In this document: piece by piece, positions 24,903 through 33,275 of the stretch
How the letters are laid out: each line of letters opens with the position of its first letter
How positions within the stretch are numbered: position 1 is the stretch's first letter
Assembly: GCA_903837285.1 (NCBI GenBank)
Contig: CAILUD010000213.1
Coordinates: forward strand, 1-48,067
Direction: 5' to 3'
Length of the DNA stretch: 48,067 bases
Origin: an uncultured Bacteroidota bacterium
GTDB lineage: Bacteria > Bacteroidota > Bacteroidia > Bacteroidales > GWA2-32-17
The notes under the pieces: generated by a model
What the model saw: only the letters and a program-made list of their open reading frames with translations
Database searches by the model: none
Told to the model about the DNA's origin: nothing
Made by a program: the position numbers and the translations under genes

Positions 24903-26177
24903 ATGAAAGTTTTTAAATTCGGAGGAGCATCAGTTAAAGATGCAAGTGGAGTTAAAAATATTGCCAAAATACTTTTAAATAATTCCGATTCCAAAATTGT
25001 AGTTGTTATTTCTGCCATGGGCAAAACAACTAATGCTCTTGAAAAAGTATTAAACGAATATTTTAATAAAAACAAAAACATTCTTGATTCAATAAATTCA
25101 ATTAAAAATTATCATTTAGAAATTATAAATAATTTATTTGAAACTAATATTAAAGAAACTATCACAAAAGAAACAGAAGATATTTTCAATAAAATCACTA
25201 ATTACATAAGAGCTAACTTTTCACCAAAAAACTATGATTACGAATACGATAAACTAATTTCATGGGGTGAAGTTATTTCAACAAAAATTATTCATTACTA
25301 TTTACTAGAACAAAAAATCAATAGCAAATGGATAGATGCAAGAGAATTAATTAAAACCAATAGTAACTATAGAAATGCAGCTATAAACTGGGAAACAACA
25401 TGCACTAATTGCACAACACAAATTGTAAATTCATTTAATAATTTTGACATAATTGTAACTCAGGGATTTATTGGTTCTGATAATCAGAATAACACTACTA
25501 CCCTTGGCAGAGAAGGCTCAGATTTTACAGCCGGAATTATTGCTCATGCAATAGAAGCGAGTGATGTTACAATATGGAAAGATGTTCCCGGACTTCTTAA
25601 TGCTGACCCAAAATGGTTTGACGATACTGTTAAACTTAACAATATTTCCTATCACGAAGCAATTGAACTTGCTTATTATGGTGCAACTGTAATTCACCCT
25701 AAAACAATTCAGCCAATAAAAAATAAAAATATTCCTCTTTATGTAAAGTCATTCTTAAATCCTGAAGAAAACGGCTCAGTTATTAATAATAACAGCTCTC
25801 ATGATTCAAAAATTCCATCTTTTATTTTCCGTGTAAATCAAATTTTGCTTTCTATTTCTTCAAAGGATTATACTTTTATTGTTGAAGAAAATTTAAGTGC
25901 AATATTCGGACTATTTGCTTCTCATAAAGTAAGTATCAACTTAATGGAAAATTCTTCAATTAGTTTTTCTGTAGTTGTAGATTATGATGAAAGAAAAATT
26001 AAACCTTTAATAAAAGAGCTTCAAAAAGAATATAAAGTTTTATATAATACTGGAGTTGAACTTGCTACAATACGCAATTACGATCAAAAAACTATTGAAA
26101 GAGTAACATTAAATAAAAAGATTTTTATTTCTCAGCAAAGTAGAAAAACTGTAAGATTTGTTATGAAAGATAAATAA
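24903..26177 (+). CDS. lysC: Monofunctional aspartate kinase
   Basis: A 424-residue aspartokinase catalysing ATP-dependent phosphorylation of L-aspartate, the first step to lysine, threonine and methionine. The N-terminal KFGGASVKD motif and the LGREGSDFTAG block are the family's active-site signatures, with SWGEVISTK for aspartate binding and WKDVPGLLNADPK nearby. The C-terminal about 130 residues form tandem ACT-like domains for allosteric control. No homoserine dehydrogenase domain is fused. It is a single gene after the efflux operon and is convergent with nadD; an AT-only inverted repeat (26170-26205) lies at the two 3' ends. Confidence 0.93.
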   Translation: MKVFKFGGASVKDASGVKNIAKILLNNSDSKIVVVISAMGKTTNALEKVLNEYFNKNKNILDSINSIKNYHLEIINNLFETNIKETITKETEDIFNKITNYIRANFSPKNYDYEYDKLISWGEVISTKIIHYYLLEQKINSKWIDARELIKTNSNYRNAAINWETTCTNCTTQIVNSFNNFDIIVTQGFIGSDNQNNTTTLGREGSDFTAGIIAHAIEASDVTIWKDVPGLLNADPKWFDDTVKLNNISYHEAIELAYYGATVIHPKTIQPIKNKNIPLYVKSFLNPEENGSVINNNSSHDSKIPSFIFRVNQILLSISSKDYTFIVEENLSAIFGLFASHKVSINLMENSSISFSVVVDYDERKIKPLIKELQKEYKVLYNTGVELATIRNYDQKTIERVTLNKKIFISQQSRKTVRFVMKDK

Positions 26178-26197
26178 TTTTTATTGTTAATTCGTAA

Positions 26198-26800
26198 TTA
26201 TTTATAAAGCCCACATTCTCCTATATATTCGAATACCTTATCGTGCAAATAAAACCTAATATCCTTTCCTTTTTTTATAGCATCACGTATAAAACTCGAT
26301 GAAATTTCCATTAAAGGTGCATCTGTAATTTTTATATCACCTTCAAATTTTATTTTATTAATATCAAAATCCGGTCTTGGATAAACAAAAATTGGATAAT
26401 TTTCTAAAATAATTTTGTAGTTCTTCCACTTTTCAAAACTATTTAAATTATCGGCACCCATTATTAAAGCAAATTTTCTGGATGGATATTTCTCAGTCAA
26501 ATAAGTCAATGTATCAATCGTATACGATGGTTTTGGCAATTTAAATTCAACATCACTCGCTTTCATTTTGGTATGATCACCTAGAGCTGATTTTACCATT
26601 TCTAATCTATGATAATCAGGAGCAAGTGATTGCTTGTTTTTTAATGGATTATGTGGTGAAACTATCATCCATATTTCATTCATTTCCGAAAACTCAAGCA
26701 TATAATTAGCAATTGCTAAATGTCCAATATGAATCGGATTAAATGAACCAAAAAACAAACCTGTAAGCTTCTTAGAAGACATATTAAATATATAATTCAT
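26198..26800 (-). CDS. nadD: Nicotinate-nucleotide adenylyltransferase
   Basis: A 200-residue enzyme that makes deamido-NAD from nicotinate mononucleotide and ATP. Motifs: GSFNPIHIGH (nucleotidyltransferase HxGH), MIVSPHNPLK, LIMGADNL, and ISSSFIRDAIKKG near the C-terminus. The alternative start six codons in (MSSKKLTGLFF, ATG at 26782) is equally plausible and closer to other NadD N-termini. A promoter (26931-26938 with a TTTTG -33 element) precedes it, and a palindromic repeat (26803-26875) lies in the predicted 5' leader, directly before the start. Confidence 0.93.
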   Translation of the reverse strand: MNYIFNMSSKKLTGLFFGSFNPIHIGHLAIANYMLEFSEMNEIWMIVSPHNPLKNKQSLAPDYHRLEMVKSALGDHTKMKASDVEFKLPKPSYTIDTLTYLTEKYPSRKFALIMGADNLNSFEKWKNYKIILENYPIFVYPRPDFDINKIKFEGDIKITDAPLMEISSSFIRDAIKKGKDIRFYLHDKVFEYIGECGLYK

Positions 26801-26802
26801 TT

Positions 26803-26875
26803 GTCATGCTGTCCGCCGCGGCGGAAAAGTGAAGCATCTATATTCAAAATAGATTCTTCGTAAACTCAGAATGAC
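26803..26875. repeat. Dispersed palindromic repeat in the nadD leader
   Basis: Boundaries GTCATGCTG and CTCAGAATGAC belong to the common family. Nested next to the left boundary is a perfect 14-bp palindrome TCCGCCGCGGCGGA (26812-26825), as if a second module had inserted into the first. Confidence 0.8.
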
Positions 26876-26930
26876 AAAAAAAAACATTATTTCAACTCGT
26901 GAAATTAGTGTCATTAATTAATTTTTCAAA

Positions 26931-26964
26931 CAAATTTAAAACTATTATTTTATCCCGAGCAAAA
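26931..26964 (-). promoter_or_regulatory. Promoter of nadD
   Basis: On the minus strand TAAATTTG (26931-26938) is preceded 21 bp upstream by a TTTTG -33 element (from 26960). This predicts a leader of about 125 nt carrying the palindromic repeat. Confidence 0.5.
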
Positions 26965-26968
26965 CTTC

Positions 26969-26976
26969 TATTTTTG
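26969..26976 (+). promoter_or_regulatory. -7 element directly at the DUF2520 gene start
   Basis: TATTTTTG ends 4 nt before the ATG at 26981. It overlaps the divergent nadD promoter region. A leaderless or near-leaderless transcript is predicted. Confidence 0.42.
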
Positions 26977-26980
26977 TTGT

Positions 26981-27781
26981 ATGAATTGCGAAGATTTTTC
27001 AAAATTACCAATTTATTTGATAGGTGCTGGAAATGTAGCATCGCATTTAGGTATTGCCTTTCACAAAAGTGGAATAGCAATAAAATCTATTTGGAGTAGA
27101 AATATTTACAATGCAATTACTCTTTCAAAAATTATAAACTCAGGACATACTGATAATTTAAATGTAATTAGTAATGAAAAAGCAGTTTATATAATTTCAG
27201 TTCCTGACAATGTAATTTCAGACATTGTAAAAATAATTGGAAAAAATAATTCAATATTAATACACACTTCAGGAAGTACAAGCATTGATATTTTACAAAG
27301 TTATTCAGATAATTACGGCGTTTTTTATCCATTGCAAACATTTAGCAAAACAAAAAAGGACATAGACTTTAACGAGATTCCTGTATTAATTGAATTCTCT
27401 AATAATCTGGTAAATGAGCTTTTAATTAGTTGGTGCAATTTAATTGGAGTAAAATATACAAATGCTGACTCTGAACAAAGAATGAAACTCCATATTGCAG
27501 CAGTTTTCGCAAATAATTTCACAAATCACATGTTTGCAATTGCTCAGGAACTTTCCGAAACCTACAAAATAGATTTTAATTTATTAAGGCCTCTAATTGC
27601 AGAAACTTTTGAAAAAATTAAATCATTTAATCCTAAAGATATTCAGACTGGTCCGGCAATACGTAATGATGAAGAAACAATAAAATTACATTTAAAATCA
27701 CTTTCAAATAACCCCGATTTAGCAAAAATTTATAGCTTTGTGAGCGAAAGCATAATTCAAATGCATAAGAAAGAAAAATAA
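26981..27781 (+). CDS. Rossmann-fold/DUF2520 protein
   Basis: A 266-residue cytoplasmic protein. The N-terminal NAD(P)-binding fold has IYLIGAGNVASHLGIAF (GxGxxxxHL type), then a second strand ending ...SIWSRN. The C-terminal half (from about residue 140) is the helical DUF2520 domain (VLIEFSNN, FANNFTNHMFAIAQEL, LLRPLIAETFEK), related to 6-phosphogluconate dehydrogenase-type C-terminal domains. Substrate unknown; probably an oxidoreductase of a metabolite with a carboxylate. It begins a run with a KdsC-like phosphatase 3 bp downstream, a grouping familiar from Bacteroidota genomes. Confidence 0.85.
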   Translation: MNCEDFSKLPIYLIGAGNVASHLGIAFHKSGIAIKSIWSRNIYNAITLSKIINSGHTDNLNVISNEKAVYIISVPDNVISDIVKIIGKNNSILIHTSGSTSIDILQSYSDNYGVFYPLQTFSKTKKDIDFNEIPVLIEFSNNLVNELLISWCNLIGVKYTNADSEQRMKLHIAAVFANNFTNHMFAIAQELSETYKIDFNLLRPLIAETFEKIKSFNPKDIQTGPAIRNDEETIKLHLKSLSNNPDLAKIYSFVSESIIQMHKKEK

Positions 27782-27784
27782 ATT

Positions 27785-28303
27785 ATGGCAAATTTTAAAG
27801 AAGAACTGGTTAATGTTAAGGCTTTCGCATTCGATGTAGATGGTGTTTTCTCAGGAAATATCTTTATAACTGAAAGCGGAGAACAACTTCGAACAATGAA
27901 TATTAAAGATGGTTATGCAGTTCAACTGGCTGTAAAAAAAGGATACCCAATTGCAATTATAACAGGTGGCTATTCAGAAGGAATTCGTAAACGATTTGAA
28001 GGACTAGGCGTTAAAGATATTTTCATGAGTTGCAAACAAAAAACTGTAGAATTTGAAATATTCCTTAAAAAATATAGTTTAAATGCATCAGATGTTCTTT
28101 ATATGGGCGACGATATTCCTGATTATAATGTTATGAAAACCGTTGGTATTCCTGTTTGTCCCTCAGATGCTGCCGTAGAAATTAAATCAATTTCAAAATA
28201 TATTTCTTCAATAAGAGGTGGCAAAGGTTGTGTTCGCGATGTAATTGAACAAGTTCTTCGTTCACAAGAAAAATGGATGGATTCTGATGCTCATCATTGG
28301 TAA
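27785..28303 (+). CDS. kdsC: KdsC-like HAD phosphatase (Kdo-8-phosphate phosphatase)
   Basis: A 172-residue HAD-family hydrolase without a cap domain, as for KdsC. Motif I is FDVDGVF (nucleophile D17, acid D19), motif II IITGGYSEG, motif III lysine near CKQKT, and motif IV MGDDIPD. KdsC removes phosphate from Kdo-8-P in lipopolysaccharide synthesis; close relatives act on other sugar acids, so the exact substrate is inferred. The gene is 3 bp from the DUF2520 gene, suggesting translational coupling, and the UbiA gene starts 10 bp after its stop. Confidence 0.85.
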   Translation: MANFKEELVNVKAFAFDVDGVFSGNIFITESGEQLRTMNIKDGYAVQLAVKKGYPIAIITGGYSEGIRKRFEGLGVKDIFMSCKQKTVEFEIFLKKYSLNASDVLYMGDDIPDYNVMKTVGIPVCPSDAAVEIKSISKYISSIRGGKGCVRDVIEQVLRSQEKWMDSDAHHW

Positions 28304-28313
28304 AATACAGTAT

Positions 28314-29264
28314 ATGAAAATTATAGATTTTTTAAAATTAATCAGATATAAGAATTTATCAATTATTATTCTTACTCAGTATCTTATGAGATGGTGCGTA
28401 ATTGATCCATTTCTTAGTACCATAAATCATAACATGCAATTTTCAGAAGGACTTTTTGCATTATTAGTTCTTTCAACTGTATGCATAGCTGCTGCTGGTT
28501 ATGCAATAAACGATTATTTTGATGTTAGGGTTGATACAGAAAACCATCCCGATTCTGTAATTGTTGGAACAAAAATTTCAAGAAGAATGGCAATGGCATA
28601 CAATAATATTCTTAATTTTATTGGTGTTGCCCTTGGGTTTTGGATTTCATACAAAATCGGGCTTTTTAAATTAGGCTTTTTGTTTGCCCTTATTTCTGGA
28701 GGATTATGGTTTTATTCAGCTCTTTATAAAAGACAATTAATAATTGGAAATTTAATAGTAGCAATATTTGCAGGGCTAGTTCCTCTTCTCACTGTTATAT
28801 ATGAAATTCCACTTTTAAATAAAGTTATTACACCCGACCGCCCTCCTGTTGAAACAACTGTAGTAAGTGTTTTATTTCTTTATATTGCAGGATACTCAGC
28901 ATTTGCATTTTTAACAACACTTGCACGTGAGATTTTAAAAGACATTGAAGATTTAAAAGGCGATGATTTAGTTGGAAGAAGAACTATTCCTGTTGAATGG
29001 GGAGTTAAAACATCCAAAGCTATTGTTATTTCATTGTTAGCTATAATCTTAATTTTATTAGCTATAATTTACTCTTATTATTTTAGAGATTATATTTCAT
29101 TAATTTATCTTTCAATTTCTATAGCTATACCAACATTATTTTTGATTTTTAAACTTATTAAAGCAAATGAGAAAAAACAATATCACTTTATAAGTACAGG
29201 AATTAAAGGTATTATGCTTGCAGGATTAGTATTCTCAGTTCTTCTAAGATTTATTATTGAATAA
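28314..29264 (+). CDS. UbiA-family prenyltransferase
   Basis: A 316-residue membrane protein with about eight or nine TM helices. I chose the ATG at 28314 (MKIIDFLKLIRYKN), which fits the family N-terminus; an upstream TTG would overlap kdsC. The two Asp-rich motifs for Mg-prenyl diphosphate are present: NDYFDVRVD and DIEDLKGD. Bacteroidota members of this branch are often labelled geranylgeranylglycerol-phosphate geranylgeranyltransferase-like; quinone biosynthesis is also possible. The acceptor cannot be read from sequence. The maf gene begins one base after the stop. Confidence 0.87.
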   Translation: MKIIDFLKLIRYKNLSIIILTQYLMRWCVIDPFLSTINHNMQFSEGLFALLVLSTVCIAAAGYAINDYFDVRVDTENHPDSVIVGTKISRRMAMAYNNILNFIGVALGFWISYKIGLFKLGFLFALISGGLWFYSALYKRQLIIGNLIVAIFAGLVPLLTVIYEIPLLNKVITPDRPPVETTVVSVLFLYIAGYSAFAFLTTLAREILKDIEDLKGDDLVGRRTIPVEWGVKTSKAIVISLLAIILILLAIIYSYYFRDYISLIYLSISIAIPTLFLIFKLIKANEKKQYHFISTGIKGIMLAGLVFSVLLRFIIE

Positions 29265-29265
29265 A

Positions 29266-29856
29266 ATGTTACAGGACAAACTCTCTGACTATAATCTTAT
29301 TCTGGCTTCTCAATCTCCGCGCAGGCAAATGCTTCTTAAAGGCCTGGATCTGAATTTTGAAGTTATTGTTATTCCCGAAATTGACGAATCAATACCAGAG
29401 AATCTTTTTGAAAAAGATATTGCAATTTACCTTTCCAAACATAAAGCACAATCATATAAACCAATTCTCAACAATAAAACAATTGTTATTACTGCCGATA
29501 CTATAGTATGGTTTGACAATAAGGTTTTAAATAAACCATTTGATAAAAACGAAGCCATTCAAATGCTGAAGATGCTATCCGGACAAATGCACATTGTTTA
29601 TACCGGAGTTTGTATTTCTTCATTAAACCGCGAAATAACATTCTGCTCAGAAACTAAAGTCTGGTTTAGAAATTTAAGCGATTCAGAAATTGAGTTTTAT
29701 GTTGAAAAGTATAAACCATATGACAAAGCAGGTGCTTATGGAGCTCAGGAATGGATTGGATATGTAGCAATTGAAAAAATTGAAGGCTCTTATTTTAATG
29801 TAATGGGATTGCCTGTTCAACAACTTTATAATGAATTAGAATTATTTATTGCATAA
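29266..29856 (+). CDS. maf: Maf-family nucleotide pyrophosphatase
   Basis: A 196-residue protein starting at the ATG at 29266 (MLQDKLSDYNLILASQSPRR); an in-frame TTG three codons earlier overlaps the previous gene and is less likely. The Maf signature ASQSPRRQMLL is at the N-terminus, with TADTIVW, KPFDKNEAIQML, and the C-terminal DKAGAYGAQEW and GSYFNVMGLP blocks. Maf proteins hydrolyse noncanonical or canonical nucleoside triphosphates (dTTP/UTP group) and were first linked to septum inhibition. It is likely co-transcribed with the flanking genes. Confidence 0.93.
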   Translation: MLQDKLSDYNLILASQSPRRQMLLKGLDLNFEVIVIPEIDESIPENLFEKDIAIYLSKHKAQSYKPILNNKTIVITADTIVWFDNKVLNKPFDKNEAIQMLKMLSGQMHIVYTGVCISSLNREITFCSETKVWFRNLSDSEIEFYVEKYKPYDKAGAYGAQEWIGYVAIEKIEGSYFNVMGLPVQQLYNELELFIA

Positions 29857-29861
29857 TTAAA

Positions 29862-32009
29862 ATGAAAAAATATTTACTTTTTGTTATTCTCTTCCCTATT
29901 GTATTTAATACAATTGCTGATGAAGGCATGTGGATTCCTATTTTACTTAAAAAGTACAAATTTGAAGACATGCAGAAAAAAGGATTCAAACTTACAGCCG
30001 AAGATATTTATAGCGTAAATCAAGCTAGTATGAAAGATGCTGTTGTGCTTTTTGGAAGAGGCTGTACTGGAGAATTAGTTTCAAATGAAGGTTTGTTATT
30101 AACAAATCACCATTGTGGCTATGGATCAATTCAAGCTCAATCAACAGTGGAACACGATTATTTAAGAAATGGCTTCTGGGCAATGAATAAATCAGAAGAA
30201 TTATCAAATCCAAAATTATCAGTTACATTCCTAGTTAGAATGGAAGATGTTACTTCAAAAGTGTTAGAAGGCATAAACAACAATGTATCTCAAGAGGAAA
30301 GAGCAGCAAAAATCTCAAAAAATATTGCTAAAATAAAAAAAGAATCAAGCGAAGAAAAAAGATATAGTATTGACATAAAACCATTTTACTATGGTAACGA
30401 ATACTATATGTTTGTTTATGAAGTTTTTAAAGACGTAAGATTAGTTGGTGCTCCCCCATCTGCAATTGGTAAATTTGGAGGAGATACAGATAACTGGATG
30501 TGGCCCAGACATACCGGTGATTTTAGCGTTTTCAGGATTTATGCAAATAAAGATAATCAATCGGCTGAATATTCACCTAACAACGTTCCTTATAAACCAA
30601 AAAAGTTTTTTCCTGTTTCTTTAAAAGGTGTAAAAAAAGATGATTTTACAATGGTGTATGGCTTTCCAGGAACAACGCAGGAATATCTTCCTTCATATGC
30701 AATAAAATTGCTTACCGAAGTTGAAAATCCACACCAAATTAAACTTCGTGAAGTAAGAATGAGAATTATGAATGAAGATATGACAGCAAGCCCTAAAGTA
30801 AGAATTCAATATTCAAATAAATATGCTACTGTTTCAAATTACTGGAAAAAATGGCTTGGTGAGAATCGTGGATTAAAGCGCTTAAATGCTATTGTAAAAA
30901 AGCAAGAGTTCGAAAATAAGTTTCAGGAATGGGTAAAAACTGATTCTGAAAGAAAAAATATATACGGCAACATTTTACCTGAATATAAATCAGTTTATGA
31001 AAAGCTAACACCTTACACAAGAATAGAAGCTTATTTATTTGAAGGTGTAATGACTGATGAAATGGTGAAATTTGCAGGCAATTTTAAAGATTATCAATCT
31101 TGGAAAACAAAATCTGATAGTCTGCTTACACCAATATTTACAACAATAAGAGCCAGATCAAGAGATATGTTTAAGGATTTTAATATTTCTACTAACAATA
31201 GAATGTTTAGCCTTATGTTAAAAATGTATTGTGATAGTATTTCACCTGAATATTATCCTCAAATATTAAAATCATGGAACAAAAAATATAAAGGTAACTG
31301 GGATAATTGCGTATCAGATATTTCTAGTAAAACAATTTTTTCATCAGATTTGAATGTTAATTCATTTTTAGAAAATTTCAAAAACTCCGGAATCAAAACT
31401 CTTGAGAAAGATCCTATTTTTATATTTTATGCTCAGATTGCTGACATGTACAACGAAAGCATTCTACCTTCAGTGAATAAGTACAACAGTAAGGTCGATA
31501 GTCTTAACAGAATATACATGAAAGCTCAAATGGAATTTCAACCAGAAAGATTATTTTATCCTGACGCAAACTTAACCTTACGTGTAACATATGGCAAAGT
31601 AAATGATTATTCCCCTCGCGATGGAGTAACATACGATTGGTTTACCACCCTTGACGGAATAATTGATAAAGATGATTCTACAATTTATGATTACGACGTT
31701 CCTGCTCGCCTAAAAGAACTATGGCTTAAAAAAGATTATGGTCGCTATGCCGAAAATGGAGTTATTAAAGTTTGTTTTACAGGTTCTAATCACACAACTG
31801 GTGGCAATAGCGGAAGCCCAGTCCTAAATGGGAATGGCGAACTTCTGGGTCTTAACTTCGACAGAAACTGGGAAGGAACAATGAGCGATATTATGTATGA
31901 TCCAGATCAGTGTCGTAACATTACACTTGATATTCGTTATGTTTTATTTATAATTGATAAATTTGCTGGTGCAGGTCATCTTGTAAATGAAATGACTATT
32001 GTAGAATAA
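29862..32009 (+). CDS. S46 dipeptidyl-peptidase, DPP11-like (acidic P1)
   Basis: A 715-residue exported serine peptidase of family S46. Signal peptide about 1-19 (ends FNTIAD). The catalytic His is in LTNHHCG (H84), the Asp is in the GGDTDNWMWPRHTGDF segment, and the Ser is S650 in GGNSGSPV. The residue governing P1 specificity, Arg in DPP11 and Gly in DPP7, corresponds to R668 in LNFDRNWEG, so it should release dipeptides with Asp or Glu at P1. DPP11 supports growth on peptides in asaccharolytic Bacteroidota such as Porphyromonas. No T9SS domain; periplasmic location expected. Five bases separate it from maf. Confidence 0.92.
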   Translation: MKKYLLFVILFPIVFNTIADEGMWIPILLKKYKFEDMQKKGFKLTAEDIYSVNQASMKDAVVLFGRGCTGELVSNEGLLLTNHHCGYGSIQAQSTVEHDYLRNGFWAMNKSEELSNPKLSVTFLVRMEDVTSKVLEGINNNVSQEERAAKISKNIAKIKKESSEEKRYSIDIKPFYYGNEYYMFVYEVFKDVRLVGAPPSAIGKFGGDTDNWMWPRHTGDFSVFRIYANKDNQSAEYSPNNVPYKPKKFFPVSLKGVKKDDFTMVYGFPGTTQEYLPSYAIKLLTEVENPHQIKLREVRMRIMNEDMTASPKVRIQYSNKYATVSNYWKKWLGENRGLKRLNAIVKKQEFENKFQEWVKTDSERKNIYGNILPEYKSVYEKLTPYTRIEAYLFEGVMTDEMVKFAGNFKDYQSWKTKSDSLLTPIFTTIRARSRDMFKDFNISTNNRMFSLMLKMYCDSISPEYYPQILKSWNKKYKGNWDNCVSDISSKTIFSSDLNVNSFLENFKNSGIKTLEKDPIFIFYAQIADMYNESILPSVNKYNSKVDSLNRIYMKAQMEFQPERLFYPDANLTLRVTYGKVNDYSPRDGVTYDWFTTLDGIIDKDDSTIYDYDVPARLKELWLKKDYGRYAENGVIKVCFTGSNHTTGGNSGSPVLNGNGELLGLNFDRNWEGTMSDIMYDPDQCRNITLDIRYVLFIIDKFAGAGHLVNEMTIVE

Positions 32010-32021
32010 CTTTATTATTTA

Positions 32022-32627
32022 ATGAAATACCTTAAAATTCTTCTAGTTTTATTCTTTGCAGTATTAATATGGTCTGCAATTAGACCTAAAGAATATTTTA
32101 CCTGGTTTCTAGAAGTTGTACCTGCTCTAATAGGGTTATTAGTTCTAATATTTACATTTAAAAAGTTCAGACTAACAAATTTTCTTTATACAATAATTTT
32201 TATTCACTGCTGTATTTTATTCGTTGGTGGCCATTATACTTATGCTGAAGTTCCTTTATTCGACTGGATAAAAGAATTTTTTCACCAATCAAGAAATAAC
32301 TACGATAAAGTCGGGCATTTTGCACAAGGATTTGTTCCTGCTTTTATAATTCGTGAAATCTTTATTCGTAAAAATATTTTGAATAATAAAAACTGGTTAA
32401 GTTTTATTATTGTTTCAATTTGTATGGCAATAAGCGTGACTTATGAATTTATTGAGTGGTTTGTTTCAATAATGACCGGTGATGGAGGAGATGCGTTTCT
32501 TGGAACTCAGGGTTATGTTTGGGACACACAATCTGACATGCTTTATGCAACAATAGGTGCAATAGTTGGATTAGTATTACTTGCCAAATTTCACAATAAA
32601 CAAATTGCATTATTTCTAAAAAAATAA
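32022..32627 (+). CDS. YjdF-like (DUF2238) membrane protein
   Basis: A 201-residue inner-membrane protein with about five or six TM helices. The conserved blocks HYTYAEVPLFDW, NYDKVGHFAQGFVPA, VTYEFIEW and YVWDTQSDMLYATIGA are those of DUF2238/YjdF, a family of unknown function. The conserved His, Glu and Asp inside or near membrane helices hint at an enzyme or metal site, but this is inference. It lies 12 bp after the DPP11-like gene and directly abuts the LysE-like gene. Confidence 0.87.
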   Translation: MKYLKILLVLFFAVLIWSAIRPKEYFTWFLEVVPALIGLLVLIFTFKKFRLTNFLYTIIFIHCCILFVGGHYTYAEVPLFDWIKEFFHQSRNNYDKVGHFAQGFVPAFIIREIFIRKNILNNKNWLSFIIVSICMAISVTYEFIEWFVSIMTGDGGDAFLGTQGYVWDTQSDMLYATIGAIVGLVLLAKFHNKQIALFLKK

Positions 32628-33239
32628 ATGAGCAACGATATTATCAGCGCATTTATTCTTGGCCTAATTGGCGGCTTAATTCCTGGACCTGTATTAGCTG
32701 CAACATTCACTGAAATATTACAATCCGGTTTTTTAAAAAGCATGCGAATTATTCTTTGGGCATTGCTTATTGAAACTATTGTTGCATTAATTAGCATGGT
32801 GATATTATCATCATTAAATCTTCCAGAATATGTTTTTAGAATTATTTCTATTGCTGGTGCAGGTATACTTTTATGGATTTCATTCTCCATCTGGAAAGTA
32901 AAAAAAATTGATTCAGGTGAAAAAGCATTTTTCAGTATCTGGAAAATATCTACAATGATATTAGCTAATGGAATGCTTTGGACATACTGGATTACTGTTT
33001 GCGTTCCAAGAGCAATAATTCTTCAGGAAAAAATATTTATGGGAGATTACATTTTCCTTGGTCTTGTGCAAATAGGGTGGCTATTATCCACAATTATAGT
33101 AGCGCTTATTTTTTCACAATTCAGAAAATTATTATCCCATCCAAGAGCCATTCCCATAATATTTAAAGTTTTTTCATTAATATTTATGTATTTCGCAATT
33201 GAAACAATAGTTAAAACTATTATGTTTTTTATCAAATAA
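32628..33239 (+). CDS. LysE-family amino-acid exporter-like protein
   Basis: A 203-residue membrane protein with six predicted TM helices. The N-terminal GLIGGLIPGPVLA motif is the LysE/RhtB signature (G..PGP). Homologues export amino acids or related metabolites; the substrate is unknown. The ATG follows the YjdF-like stop without a gap. Because it is downstream of a dipeptidyl-peptidase, export of excess amino acids from peptide use is an attractive but unproven idea. Confidence 0.85.
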   Translation: MSNDIISAFILGLIGGLIPGPVLAATFTEILQSGFLKSMRIILWALLIETIVALISMVILSSLNLPEYVFRIISIAGAGILLWISFSIWKVKKIDSGEKAFFSIWKISTMILANGMLWTYWITVCVPRAIILQEKIFMGDYIFLGLVQIGWLLSTIIVALIFSQFRKLLSHPRAIPIIFKVFSLIFMYFAIETIVKTIMFFIK

Positions 33240-33260
33240 AGCAGATTTCTGAAAAAATCT

Positions 33261-33268
33261 TAACTTTG
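33261..33268 (+). promoter_or_regulatory. -7 promoter element of the biotin operon
   Basis: TAACTTTG (followed by C, as in TAnnTTTGC) ends 7 nt before the ATG at 33276. The transcript would have little or no leader. No clear -33 TTG at the usual spacing. Confidence 0.45.
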
Positions 33269-33275
33269 CAAAATA

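Noticed and set aside
26170-26205. AT-only inverted repeat between lysC and nadD as a bidirectional terminator
   Set aside because: The 10-bp stem has no G or C and no proper U-run; too weak to call.
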